In this document: one piece after another, positions 18,893 to 27,201 of the stretch
Position numbering within the stretch: the first letter of the stretch is position 1
Layout: every line of letters begins with the position of its first letter
NCBI GenBank assembly: GCA_948467735.1
Contig: CAOKFN010000016.1
Span: 19,468 to 83,467 of the forward strand
DNA: 64,000 bases
Reading direction: 5' to 3'
Source: an uncultured bacterium
GTDB lineage: Bacteria > Bacillota > Clostridia > Lachnospirales > Lachnospiraceae
Notes under the pieces: model-generated
Database searches by the model: none
What the model saw: the letters and a program-made list of their open reading frames with translations, nothing else
What the model was told of the DNA's origin: nothing
Translations under genes and position numbers: made by a program

Positions 18893-18921
18893 TTGACATC
18901 CCTTGAACAAACTCGTATCAT
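18893..18921 (+). promoter_or_regulatory. Sigma-A-type promoter
   Basis: TTGACA at 18893-18898 and TATCAT at 18916-18921 with a 17-nt spacer stand 80 nt upstream of the plus-strand gene at 19002. Confidence 0.6.
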
Positions 18922-19001
18922 TACAATAGAATTTTACCTGCTTCCGGTTCCCGACTGCGGGAGCCATATTACATTACACAACAAATCAGGGAGGTGCCGC
19001 C

Positions 19002-19745
19002 ATGCCGGTAATGGACGAATTTAAAGAAGAGCGGGAAGCGCTGAAACATGGAACCTTGAAAGAAAAATTAAGCTATTTTTTTGAATATTATAAATGGCAT
19101 GTGATCGCCATTGCAGCCGGCGCCTTTTTCATAATCTCCATCGGCTGGCACTGGCTGACGCAGAAGGATACCGCCATTTACGCCGCGTTGATCAACGCGG
19201 TGGAAATGCCGCGCGCCGAAGAATATGCCCAAAGCTTTGCGGAGGCCGCCGGAATTGACACGGACGAATATGAAATCCATTTGGACGCCTCCATGCGCAT
19301 TGACCTGAACGTGCTTGATCAAGTAACCATCACCTCCAGCGAAAAGCTGACCGCCTATATTGCCGCCAAAAACGTGGACGTCTTCGTCACCGACGAAGCC
19401 ATTATGCAGCATTATGCCTACGGCGATACTTTCTTGGATTTAAGAGAATTCCTGTCGGAAGAACAATATGCCCAATATCAGCCTTATTTCTATTATATGG
19501 ACCAGACCGTCATGGAGGAATACCTAGCAAACCGCAATGGCATGGATACTTCTAACATAATCGAATATCCCGACCCAAGGAATCCCGAAGCAATGGACGA
19601 CCCCATTCCCGTAGGCATTTACCTGAAGGCCGATTCCGCTTTGAAGGATTCCTTCTACTATACCGGCGATTGTATTGCAGCCATTGTGGGAAACACAAAG
19701 AGAGCGGAAAACGTCTCCAAATTTATCGATTTTATTTTTGAATAA
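19002..19745 (+). CDS. Membrane-anchored extracytoplasmic protein of unknown function
   Basis: The 247-residue product has a short cytoplasmic N-terminus (about 32 residues), one membrane segment (about residues 34-53) and an exported domain of about 190 residues. The exported part contains repeated VDVFVTDEAIMQHYAYGDTF and DLREFLSEEQYAQY patterns reminiscent of extracellular solute-binding folds, but no lipobox and no transporter genes nearby. The start is supported by GGGAGGTGCCGCC and an upstream promoter. I do not recognise a named family. A sensing or scaffolding role is possible but unproven. Confidence 0.75.
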   Translation: MPVMDEFKEEREALKHGTLKEKLSYFFEYYKWHVIAIAAGAFFIISIGWHWLTQKDTAIYAALINAVEMPRAEEYAQSFAEAAGIDTDEYEIHLDASMRIDLNVLDQVTITSSEKLTAYIAAKNVDVFVTDEAIMQHYAYGDTFLDLREFLSEEQYAQYQPYFYYMDQTVMEEYLANRNGMDTSNIIEYPDPRNPEAMDDPIPVGIYLKADSALKDSFYYTGDCIAAIVGNTKRAENVSKFIDFIFE

Positions 19746-19872
19746 ATCATTGCCGAACAAGCCCGAAAACTTATCCCGCCATTGATGGCGTTTTCTGCGC
19801 GGATTTTCCGCCTGTTTGAAATGTATGGGCTTACAGGGCAGAGTTCCGCCTGCTTTTTTGAACATGGCTGTC

Positions 19873-19940
19873 GGCGGATATTCCTCAAACGAAAACTTGT
19901 TTCTATGGGAATATCCGCCGCCTTTTGTTTATCAGACACC
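19873..19940 (+). terminator. Strong hairpin with T-rich tail
   Basis: A perfect 12-bp inverted repeat GGCGGATATTCC / GGAATATCCGCC is followed on the plus strand by GCCTTTTGTTT. It lies between the plus-strand gene ending at 19745 and the convergent gatB. A smaller CGCCA-TTGA-TGGCG-TTTT hairpin at 19777-19794 is closer to the gene end. Confidence 0.65.
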
Positions 19941-20024
19941 TGCCTCTGCCTGCGGTGCCATTGGTTTTTTTGAATCAAGCGTCTTCCGCCTGTCAATGTC
20001 GGACAGGAATGCGCCGTTTTATGC

Positions 20025-21497
20025 TCACAGAAGTTCTTTCAAAAGCTTATTGACCGCCACGGGATCCGCTTTTCCCTTCATGGCTTTCATGGTCTGACCC
20101 ACTAGGAAGCCGACGGCTCTTTCTCTGCCGTTATGGTAATCCTGCACGGACTGAGGATTTGCCGCTATTACCTCCTCCACCGCTTTTCGCAGGGCTCCCT
20201 CGTCGTTTACCATCCTCAATCCCTTTTCTTCCACATAGCGCTCGGGATCCACATCCTGTTCAAACATCACCTCAAATACTTCCTTAGCCACGTTGGAATT
20301 AATTGCCTGCGATTCCGTCAAAGCAATCAATTTTGCCAGATTTTCCGGTGAAAAACGAATGTCCTCCGGATCCGATTCCTTTTCTTTCAACAGGCGCAGC
20401 GTCTCCCCCATGAGCCAGTTGGATACCTTTTTGGGCTGGCTCCCCAGCGCGGCCGCTGCTTCAAAAATATCCGCCATATGCTTGGAATTCGTGATAATCT
20501 CAATATCATAGTCGGGAAGATCATATTCCTTCCGATAGCGTTTCATTTTTTCCTCCCGGAATTCCGGCTGTCTGGAACGGATTTCCTCCAGAAAAGCGTC
20601 GCTGATGCTGATAGGCATCAAATCCGGATCCGGAAAATAACGGTAATCCTGCGCATCCTCCTTGGAGCGCATGGCATAGGAGGTTTCCTTCGCCTCATCC
20701 CAGCGGCGTGTTTCCTGAACCACCGCCTTTCCCGCTTCCAGCAGGTCAATCTGGCGGTTTCTCTCCCCCTCGATGGCTTTGGCTATGGCCCGGAAGGAAT
20801 TCAGATTTTTCATCTCCGTGCGGGTTCCGTATTCCTTCGCTCCCGCCTCCCGGACGGACAGATTCACGTCCGCCCGCATGGAGCCCTCCTGCAGCTTGCA
20901 GTCGCTGGCCCCCAGATACTGAATCATCAGACGCAGCTTCTCCAAATAGGCAATCACTTCCTCCGCGCTTCTCATATCGGGTTCGGACACAATCTCTATC
21001 AGCGGCACTCCCGAACGGTTATAATCCACCAGCGCAGCGTCCTCCCATTCGTCATGTATAAGCTTTCCCGCGTCCTCTTCCATATGGATTTCATGAATGC
21101 CGATTCTCTTAGTCCGGGGCGCGTCCACTGCTTTGGAATCCATATTTTCCGACGTTTCCTTCGGAATTTCAATCTCCACATATCCGTCCCTGCAGATGGG
21201 CAGGTATAGCTGGGAAATCTGATAATTCTGAGGGTTATCGGGATAAAAATAATTCTTCCGGTCAAATTTGCAGTATCTGGTAACGCTGCAGTTGGCCGCA
21301 AGCCCCACTGCAACCGCATATTCCAGCACTTTTTTATTCAGCACGGGAAGCGTTCCGGGCATCCCCGTACAGACCGGACAGGTATGTGAATTAGGCCTTC
21401 CCCCGAATGCCGTGGAGCATCCGCAGAAAATCTTGGTTTTCGTGGCAAGCTCCACATGCACCTCCAGTCCAATCACTGTCTCATATTCCTTTGCCAT
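20025..21497 (-). CDS. gatB: Asp-tRNA(Asn)/Glu-tRNA(Gln) amidotransferase subunit B
   Basis: Binds mischarged tRNA and carries out the kinase/transamidase step with GatA. The 490-residue product starts EYETVIGLEVHVELATKTKIFCGCS, contains zinc-type cysteines (CGCS and CPVC), the SDCKLQEGSMRADVNLS block, and the C-terminal YqeY-like tail (VGFLVGQTMKAMKGKADP). It is the last gene of aspS-gatC-gatA-gatB. It is separated from gatA by 333 nt of repetitive sequence, unusual for this operon. Confidence 0.97.
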   Translation of the reverse strand: MAKEYETVIGLEVHVELATKTKIFCGCSTAFGGRPNSHTCPVCTGMPGTLPVLNKKVLEYAVAVGLAANCSVTRYCKFDRKNYFYPDNPQNYQISQLYLPICRDGYVEIEIPKETSENMDSKAVDAPRTKRIGIHEIHMEEDAGKLIHDEWEDAALVDYNRSGVPLIEIVSEPDMRSAEEVIAYLEKLRLMIQYLGASDCKLQEGSMRADVNLSVREAGAKEYGTRTEMKNLNSFRAIAKAIEGERNRQIDLLEAGKAVVQETRRWDEAKETSYAMRSKEDAQDYRYFPDPDLMPISISDAFLEEIRSRQPEFREEKMKRYRKEYDLPDYDIEIITNSKHMADIFEAAAALGSQPKKVSNWLMGETLRLLKEKESDPEDIRFSPENLAKLIALTESQAINSNVAKEVFEVMFEQDVDPERYVEEKGLRMVNDEGALRKAVEEVIAANPQSVQDYHNGRERAVGFLVGQTMKAMKGKADPVAVNKLLKELL

Positions 21498-21679
21498 TCT
21501 TCTGCCTCCTATTCCAGTACCGTCTCTACACTACAGCGCCCACACAGGGAAGAAAATTTCATCTGCAAAGGGCGCAGCTGAAATTTTCTTCCGGGCGCTT
21601 CCATTCCGAGACTGTTTTAAATTTCCTCTTGACATTTCTTAGCTGGACTATTTTTATTCCGGCTCCTGCGCCTGCCGTT

Positions 21680-21835
21680 TTTCGGCTCTGTATCTGCCGT
21701 TTCCCGTTTTTGCATCTGCCTTTTTCAGCTTCGCATCTGCCGCCTTCCGACTTCGCTCTGCCGTTTCCCGGTTTCGCATCTGCCTTTTTCAGCTCCGCAT
21801 CTGCCGCTTTCCGACTTCGCATCTGCCCTTTTATA
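21680..21835. repeat. Degenerate about 22-nt tandem repeat between gatA and gatB
   Basis: The word GCATCTGCC or a one-base variant recurs about seven times at spacings near 21-24 nt, alternating with TTTTTCAGCTTC and GCTTTCCGACTTC words. Two higher-order copies of about 65 nt are visible. The array begins in the last codons of gatA and fills much of the 333-nt gatA-gatB gap. No spacer-like unique sequence is present, so it is not a CRISPR. The remaining 21498-21680 holds no supported gene. Confidence 0.7.
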
Positions 21836-23297
21836 TCTTCTTCCGGCATTTCTTAACTTCCTGCTCCGCGACATAGGCCGCCCGCAGCAGCTTCCTTTCC
21901 TGAAAACAGTCCCCGATCAGCTGCAGTCCGATGGGCAGCCCCTCCTCATCCGCCCCGCAGGGAACGCTGATAGCGGGCAGCCCGACGAGATTCACGGAAA
22001 TCGTGTAAATATCCCCTAGATACATCTTCAGAGGATCCGCCAGACTTTCGCCCAGCCTCGGGGCCGTGGTTGGCGCCGTGGGCCCCAGAATACAGTCATA
22101 CTCTCCAAACGCCTTGTCGAATTCCTGCTTTATCATGGCCTTTACCCTCAGCGCTTTCAGATAATAAGCGTCATAATAACCGGAGCTCAGCACATAACTG
22201 CCCAGCATGATGCGCCTTTTTACCTCCGGCCCAAATCCTTGGGAGCGGGTTTTTTTATACATTTGATGCAGCTCCTCCGCCTCGGCCCTAAAACCATATT
22301 TCACCCCGTCGAAGCGCTCTAAATTGGAACTGGCCTCCGCGGAAGCAATGGTATAATACGCGGGAATGGCGTACTCCACCAGCCCCAAATCAAATTCCTC
22401 CACAACGGCTCCCGCCGCGCGCAGAAGCTCCGCCGCCCGAAGCACCGCGTCCCGCACATTGGCGTCAAGCCCCTCCCCGCGAATATAGGCTCTGGGAACG
22501 CCAAGCCTCATCCCCTTCACGCCCTCTTTCCGTAAAACGTCTTCCTCCCATGAAAGGCCTTCTTCCCGCTTTATCTGAGTGGAATCCTTCTCGTCGTATC
22601 CGGAAATCGCGTCCAAAATCACCGCGCAGTCCTCCACCGTCCTGCCCAAAGGCCCAATCTGATCCAGCGAGGAGCCATACGCAACCAGCCCGAAACGGGA
22701 AACCGTGCCATAGGTCGGCTTCAGTCCCACCACGCCGCAGTAGGAAGCGGGCTGCCGGATGGAACCGCCGGTATCGGAGCCCAATGCAAAAAAGCACTCT
22801 CCGGCCGATACCGCCGCCGCGGAACCGCCCGAAGACCCTCCCGGCACATGGGCCGGATTATGAGGATTGCGGGTTACGCCATAGGCGGAAGTTTCCGTGG
22901 TGGAGCCCATGGCAAACTCGTCCATATTGGTCTTGCCGATAAGAACCGCGCCCGCCTTTTCCAATTGGAGAACCGCTTCCGCGGAATAGGCGGGAATAAA
23001 ATTATCCAGTATTTTAGAAGCGCAGGTGGTCCGCATCCCCTCCGTACAAAGGTTATCCTTGACGGCCATGGGCACGCCTGCCAAGGGACCGTCCAGTTCT
23101 CCGCCCTCTATTTTCTTCTGCACCGCCCCCGCCTTTTCCAGCGCCTTCTCCTTGTCCAGAGTCACATAACAGTGCAGGGCGTTCTCCGTTTTTTTAATCT
23201 GCTCAAAGACTGCCTCCATGGCTTCCACCGCCGTTGTCCTGCCTTCTTTGATTGCTGTGGCAAGCTCCACAGCCGAAAGAGATAAAAGCTCCGTCAT
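21831..23297 (-). CDS. gatA: Asp-tRNA(Asn)/Glu-tRNA(Gln) amidotransferase subunit A
   Basis: Amidase subunit that hydrolyses glutamine and delivers ammonia to GatB. The 488-residue product has the amidase signature with the Ser-cisSer-Lys triad: lysine in VAMAVKDNL, and GGSSGGSAAAVSAG with the nucleophile in GSDTGGSIRQPA. The C-terminus contains GLPIGLQLIG. It lies 33 nt downstream of gatC. Confidence 0.97.
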   Translation of the reverse strand: MTELLSLSAVELATAIKEGRTTAVEAMEAVFEQIKKTENALHCYVTLDKEKALEKAGAVQKKIEGGELDGPLAGVPMAVKDNLCTEGMRTTCASKILDNFIPAYSAEAVLQLEKAGAVLIGKTNMDEFAMGSTTETSAYGVTRNPHNPAHVPGGSSGGSAAAVSAGECFFALGSDTGGSIRQPASYCGVVGLKPTYGTVSRFGLVAYGSSLDQIGPLGRTVEDCAVILDAISGYDEKDSTQIKREEGLSWEEDVLRKEGVKGMRLGVPRAYIRGEGLDANVRDAVLRAAELLRAAGAVVEEFDLGLVEYAIPAYYTIASAEASSNLERFDGVKYGFRAEAEELHQMYKKTRSQGFGPEVKRRIMLGSYVLSSGYYDAYYLKALRVKAMIKQEFDKAFGEYDCILGPTAPTTAPRLGESLADPLKMYLGDIYTISVNLVGLPAISVPCGADEEGLPIGLQLIGDCFQERKLLRAAYVAEQEVKKCRKKI

Positions 23298-23330
23298 TTT
23301 GTCCTCCTAACTTCCCGTAATCATTCCGGT

Positions 23331-23621
23331 TCAAAAAGTCTTAGGCACCACAAACATATCGTCCTTCTGACCGGGGGCATTTTGCAGCATCTTTCCGCTC
23401 TCGTCGCCGTTCGTCACCACATCCTCCCGAAATACGTTCATCACCGGAAATACATGGGACATGGGTTCCACATCCGTGGTATCCAGTTCGTTTAATTTAT
23501 CGATATAATCCAGCATCCTTCCCATATCCTTTTTGGCCTGCTCCTTCTCTTCGTCCGAAAGCTCCAGCTTGGCGAGAATGCTCACATACTCTATTGTCTC
23601 GTCATCAATGATATTTGCCAT
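23331..23621 (-). CDS. gatC: Asp-tRNA(Asn)/Glu-tRNA(Gln) amidotransferase subunit C
   Basis: Small 96-residue subunit that stabilises GatA and bridges it to GatB. The family pattern IIDDETIEYVSILAKLELSDEEK and the LNELDTTDVEPMSHV block are present. The start at 23621 has AAAGGA with correct spacing; an upstream ATG would add 11 unlikely residues. It lies between aspS and gatA. Confidence 0.95.
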   Translation of the reverse strand: MANIIDDETIEYVSILAKLELSDEEKEQAKKDMGRMLDYIDKLNELDTTDVEPMSHVFPVMNVFREDVVTNGDESGKMLQNAPGQKDDMFVVPKTF

Positions 23622-23681
23622 ATGATTCTTTCCTTTCCGAATTCCCACATGCAAAAAAGCCTGCTTTGCTCTAATCGGCGC

Positions 23682-25433
23682 TCAGTCCCTCACTTTAATG
23701 TGTACCTCCCGCAGCTGCTGCTCCGTCACCTCCCCGGGGGCGCCGCAGAGCAGATCTTGGGCGGAACCGCTCATGGGGAACGCGATAACCTCCCGGATGT
23801 TCTCCTCCCCCCGAAGCAGCATAAGCATCCTGTCCACACCGGGAGCCATGCCCGCGTGGGGCGGCGCTCCGAATTGGAATGCCTGATAAAGCGCCCCGAA
23901 TTTCTTTTTCAAGGTTTCTTCGTCATACCCTGCCAGTGCAAACGCTTTTACCATAATATCTATATCATGATTCCGCACCGCCCCAGAGGAAAGCTCAACG
24001 CCGTTACATACAACATCGTACTGATAGGCAAGAATTTCCAGTGGATTCTGATGTTCCAGCGCATCCATCCCCCCTTGGGGCATGGAAAACGGATTGTGCG
24101 TGAAGGCGAGCTGCTTTGTGTCCGGGTCAAGCTCGTACATGGGAAAATCGTTTACATAGCAGAAACGAAAGGCATTTTTTTCCGTCAGCCCCAGCTTCTC
24201 CCCCAGCTCATTACGAATTTTGCCCGCATAATAGCAGGCCCTCTCCTCCTTGTCCGCAATAAAGAAAATCGTATCGCCGACCTCAAGCCCGGCCAGCTTC
24301 CGCAGCTCGCCCTTTAAGGGCACGGGAATAAATTTGTCAATCGGCCCTTTATAGGAAAAATCCTCCGTCACCTCCAGATAACCCAGCCCTCCCATTCCAA
24401 GAGAAACGGCAGACTGCAGCAATTTCTCATGGAACTTCCTGCTCATATCCTCATGAACCTTAATGGCCCGAACCGTCCTGCCCAAAAACGGCTTAAACGT
24501 ACATTTCTGAAAAAAGTCCGTCACATCCAGAATCCTAAGCGGATTTCGCAGATCCGGCTTGTCACAGCCAAATTCCAGCATCGCCTGCTTATAACTGATC
24601 ACAGGAAACGGCGCCTGCGTAACCGCCGCGCCCTCCGGCGCAAATTTCTCAAACACTGCGGAAAGAATTTCCTCCCCGGCCCGAAATACATCCTCCTGCT
24701 CCGCAAAGCTCATCTCAAAATCCAGCTGGTAAAATTCTCCCGGGGAACGGTCCGCACGGGCGTCTTCATCCCGAAAACATGGGGCAATCTGAAAGTATTT
24801 ATCGATTCCCGATACCATCAGCAGCTGCTTATACTGCTGGGGCGCCTGAGGCAGCGCATAAAACTTTCCTTTAAATTTACGCGAAGGCACAATATAATCT
24901 CTTGCGCCCTCCGGGGATGAAGCGCAGAGAATGGGCGTCTGAATTTCCACAAATCCCATCTCCGTCATTTTCTGCCTCAGAAAGCTGATAACTTGTGAGC
25001 GGAATAATATATTATCCCGCACCTTGGCATTCCGCAAATCCAGATAACGGTATATCAGACGCACCTCCTCCCTTGTTTCTCTGGAAGTCATCACCTCAAA
25101 GGGAAGCTGCTTATACACTTTGCCCAATACGGTAATTTCCTGCGCATCCAGCTCAATGGTGCCCGTGGGCAGCTTAGGATTGTAAGTGTCCTCGTCACGT
25201 TTCTCCACCACCCCTTTTACGGTAATACAGGTTTCCTTGGTCAGCCCCTTCAATATGCTGTCCCTGCGAATGACCACCTGTAAAACGCCGTACATATCCC
25301 GCAGATGAAGAAAGGACACGCCGCCATGGTCGCGTATATTTTCAACCCATCCTGCCGCTCGGACTGTCTGCCCGATATGCTGTTCTCCGATTTCTTTCAT
25401 GGTAATATCTCTGTAACGGTTTTTCATCTCCAT
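23682..25433 (-). CDS. aspS: Aspartyl-tRNA synthetase (probably non-discriminating)
   Basis: Charges tRNA(Asp), and probably also tRNA(Asn), with aspartate. The 583-residue product is the bacterial type: N-terminal OB fold (VRAAGWVENIRDHGGVSFLHLRD), class II motif 2 (FRDEDARADRSPGEFYQLDFEMS), a GAD insertion domain, and motif 3 (GMAPGVDRMLMLLRG). Its position upstream of gatC-gatA-gatB behind one T-box supports coupling to tRNA-dependent asparagine formation. The non-discriminating character is inferred from context, not from residues alone. Confidence 0.95.
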   Translation of the reverse strand: MEMKNRYRDITMKEIGEQHIGQTVRAAGWVENIRDHGGVSFLHLRDMYGVLQVVIRRDSILKGLTKETCITVKGVVEKRDEDTYNPKLPTGTIELDAQEITVLGKVYKQLPFEVMTSRETREEVRLIYRYLDLRNAKVRDNILFRSQVISFLRQKMTEMGFVEIQTPILCASSPEGARDYIVPSRKFKGKFYALPQAPQQYKQLLMVSGIDKYFQIAPCFRDEDARADRSPGEFYQLDFEMSFAEQEDVFRAGEEILSAVFEKFAPEGAAVTQAPFPVISYKQAMLEFGCDKPDLRNPLRILDVTDFFQKCTFKPFLGRTVRAIKVHEDMSRKFHEKLLQSAVSLGMGGLGYLEVTEDFSYKGPIDKFIPVPLKGELRKLAGLEVGDTIFFIADKEERACYYAGKIRNELGEKLGLTEKNAFRFCYVNDFPMYELDPDTKQLAFTHNPFSMPQGGMDALEHQNPLEILAYQYDVVCNGVELSSGAVRNHDIDIMVKAFALAGYDEETLKKKFGALYQAFQFGAPPHAGMAPGVDRMLMLLRGEENIREVIAFPMSGSAQDLLCGAPGEVTEQQLREVHIKVRD

Positions 25434-25445
25434 AATATCTCCTCC

Positions 25446-25755
25446 AAAAAAAATACGCCCCGGAACACAGATTCCTGCATTCCGGGACGAATAATGACAA
25501 CACCCTTATCCGCGGTACCACCCGCCTTGACAGCCGCGCCTTCCATCAAAGGCTTTCCCGACCGTTCCTCTCTATCACTTAACGCGTGCAACGTGCCGCC
25601 CTACAGGAAAAATATATTCAAGTGAAAACGATTTTTTCCATTCAAACGGCCTGCTCCAGAGCGTTCCCTATATCAGTTCCCACTGGCAGCGCTTTCAGTC
25701 GGTGACGCCGCCTTCCTGTTGTCTTCCCTGATAAGAGTCTCCTTCATCGCATTTC
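25446..25755 (-). ncRNA. T-box riboswitch upstream of aspS-gatCAB
   Basis: The minus strand reads the T-box core GGGTGGTACCGCGG (25523-25510). It is followed by a terminator with stem CGTCCCGGAA / TTCCGGGGCG (25489-25456) and an eight-base T run just before the aspS ribosome-binding site. A stem I region lies at about 25755-25650. Its 3' side reads GGGAACG followed by CTCTGGAGC, where the specifier is expected. GAAC at 25666-25663 contains overlapping GAA (Glu) and AAC (Asn) codons. Uncharged tRNA should pair with the T-box and prevent termination, raising expression of the whole operon. Confidence 0.93.
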
Positions 25756-25770
25756 TAATATATAAAAATT

Positions 25771-25799
25771 ATGCTACCACACTTTTTTCTTTTTTGCAA
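25771..25799 (-). promoter_or_regulatory. Probable promoter of the T-box-aspS-gatCAB transcript
   Basis: On the minus strand TTGCAA (25799-25794) and TAGCAT (25776-25771) are separated by 17 nt. This places the transcript start just upstream of stem I of the T-box. Confidence 0.45.
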
Positions 25800-25871
25800 G
25801 TTTTAATTTCATCCGACAGTTATCATTCAATGAAAAATGAGCACACAGTCAGGGAGATAAAAATATCCGAT

Positions 25872-27092
25872 TTATTTAATCCAGCCCCATGAAACCGCCA
25901 GAAATTCCCCGCAGAAATACATGCCCCTCAGCCAGATAAGCGCCATGCCTCCCCATAACGGCCATGACAGCTCTCCGCGCCGCCGTAGTATTTTTTTCGC
26001 CAAGGACAATATCACACAGATGCACAATACCATAGTTCCAAAACAGGCGCGGTCAGGATAATGGGGCGACAGAATAAAAGCCCCCCACGACAGCAGCGCG
26101 CACCCCAGAAGTATGTTATCCCTCCTGCAAAGCGCCTGCTTCAGCACACAGCAGCTCACTATCCAAAGAAATCCAAGCACCAGCAGCGTGGGAAACAAAT
26201 AGTCCAGCGCCGCTCTGCATTCACGATAACTCCTCAGAAAAAGCTTCCACACCACCCCATACATATCTTCTTCGCTCTGATGAACACGGACAAAATTTCC
26301 CGGCGCCGCTATGCACATCACGCTTCCTGCCAGACAGGACAGACTGCCCAATACCATCCATGGCTCCACCCTGCCTTTTTCCTTTACCACCGATGCCATG
26401 ACCGCCACACTCAATATCCACATGGCAGGCCCCATATTTTCATTGCTCCAGCCCGCAAGGATTCCCAAGGGAATCACCCATAAAGTGATTCTGGGCAGCG
26501 GCCGGCGAAGCGGATGCTCCCCCGAAAGCTCCCTCAGATAACAATGAGCAAAGGCAAGTATAAACACTGTAATATACAAATAATTTGCCGCGCCCGACTG
26601 CCAGAACATGCTCATGCGCCAGTTGGCATTCAATCCCAGCGTAAGCGCCATAGCCGCCAAAAATGCCGGGAGCCTGCGATTCTCAGACACAATACAGACC
26701 ATTGCCGCCAGTACAAGAGTACAGATTACATTCAAAATATCCGCCGCCTCTTTCCCCGCCAGCAGGGTCATCTGTAAAATTCCATGGGTCATGCTCCTGC
26801 CGCCCCAGTTTTGATAATGCCAAATCTGGCTTTGAATAATATCCGAAAAGGATGTAATCGGAGTATCGTTTGAAAGTATGGTAGAGTACCATATATCATC
26901 CATCATAAACGGAACCGCCCTATGGGTCAGATATATGACAAATACCGAAACCACAATCATAATTCCCGACATTATCCACATTCGCCTGCGGCTCCTGCCT
27001 TCTCTTTCCTTCATTCTTTCAAACAATCCTCCCATACAATACGGATACCCGCAATATCCGCCTTCCTTCCATCGTATACTTCCTGTATTCAT
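25872..27092 (-). CDS. Multi-pass membrane protein, DUF6056-like
   Basis: The 406-residue product has a cytoplasmic N-terminus rich in Arg/Glu and about ten hydrophobic segments. Motifs MDDIWYS after the first membrane segment, NWGGRSMTHG, WRMSMFWQSGAANYLY and GWSNENMGPA are typical of the DUF6056 family, thought to be relatives of polyprenyl-linked sugar transferases. This family call is from memory. The start is uncertain: the first ATG has a weak ribosome-binding site, and a later ATG after GGGAGG is possible. No operon partner is present; the T-box transcript starts beyond its 3' end. Confidence 0.7.
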   Translation of the reverse strand: MNTGSIRWKEGGYCGYPYCMGGLFERMKEREGRSRRRMWIMSGIMIVVSVFVIYLTHRAVPFMMDDIWYSTILSNDTPITSFSDIIQSQIWHYQNWGGRSMTHGILQMTLLAGKEAADILNVICTLVLAAMVCIVSENRRLPAFLAAMALTLGLNANWRMSMFWQSGAANYLYITVFILAFAHCYLRELSGEHPLRRPLPRITLWVIPLGILAGWSNENMGPAMWILSVAVMASVVKEKGRVEPWMVLGSLSCLAGSVMCIAAPGNFVRVHQSEEDMYGVVWKLFLRSYRECRAALDYLFPTLLVLGFLWIVSCCVLKQALCRRDNILLGCALLSWGAFILSPHYPDRACFGTMVLCICVILSLAKKILRRRGELSWPLWGGMALIWLRGMYFCGEFLAVSWGWIK

Positions 27093-27201
27093 ATTCGCGG
27101 CAGATACTTTGACTGCCTTGCCTTTCTGCGCCTCCTAAAAAACCTAACCGTAATAACCAGCTCCTGCCAGAGAACCGCCAGACCGCCCGCAGAAAATTAT
27201 A

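Noticed and set aside
20478..21209. A 243-codon plus-strand open frame opposite gatB
   Set aside because: It is a shadow of the conserved gatB frame with no start signal or recognisable motif.
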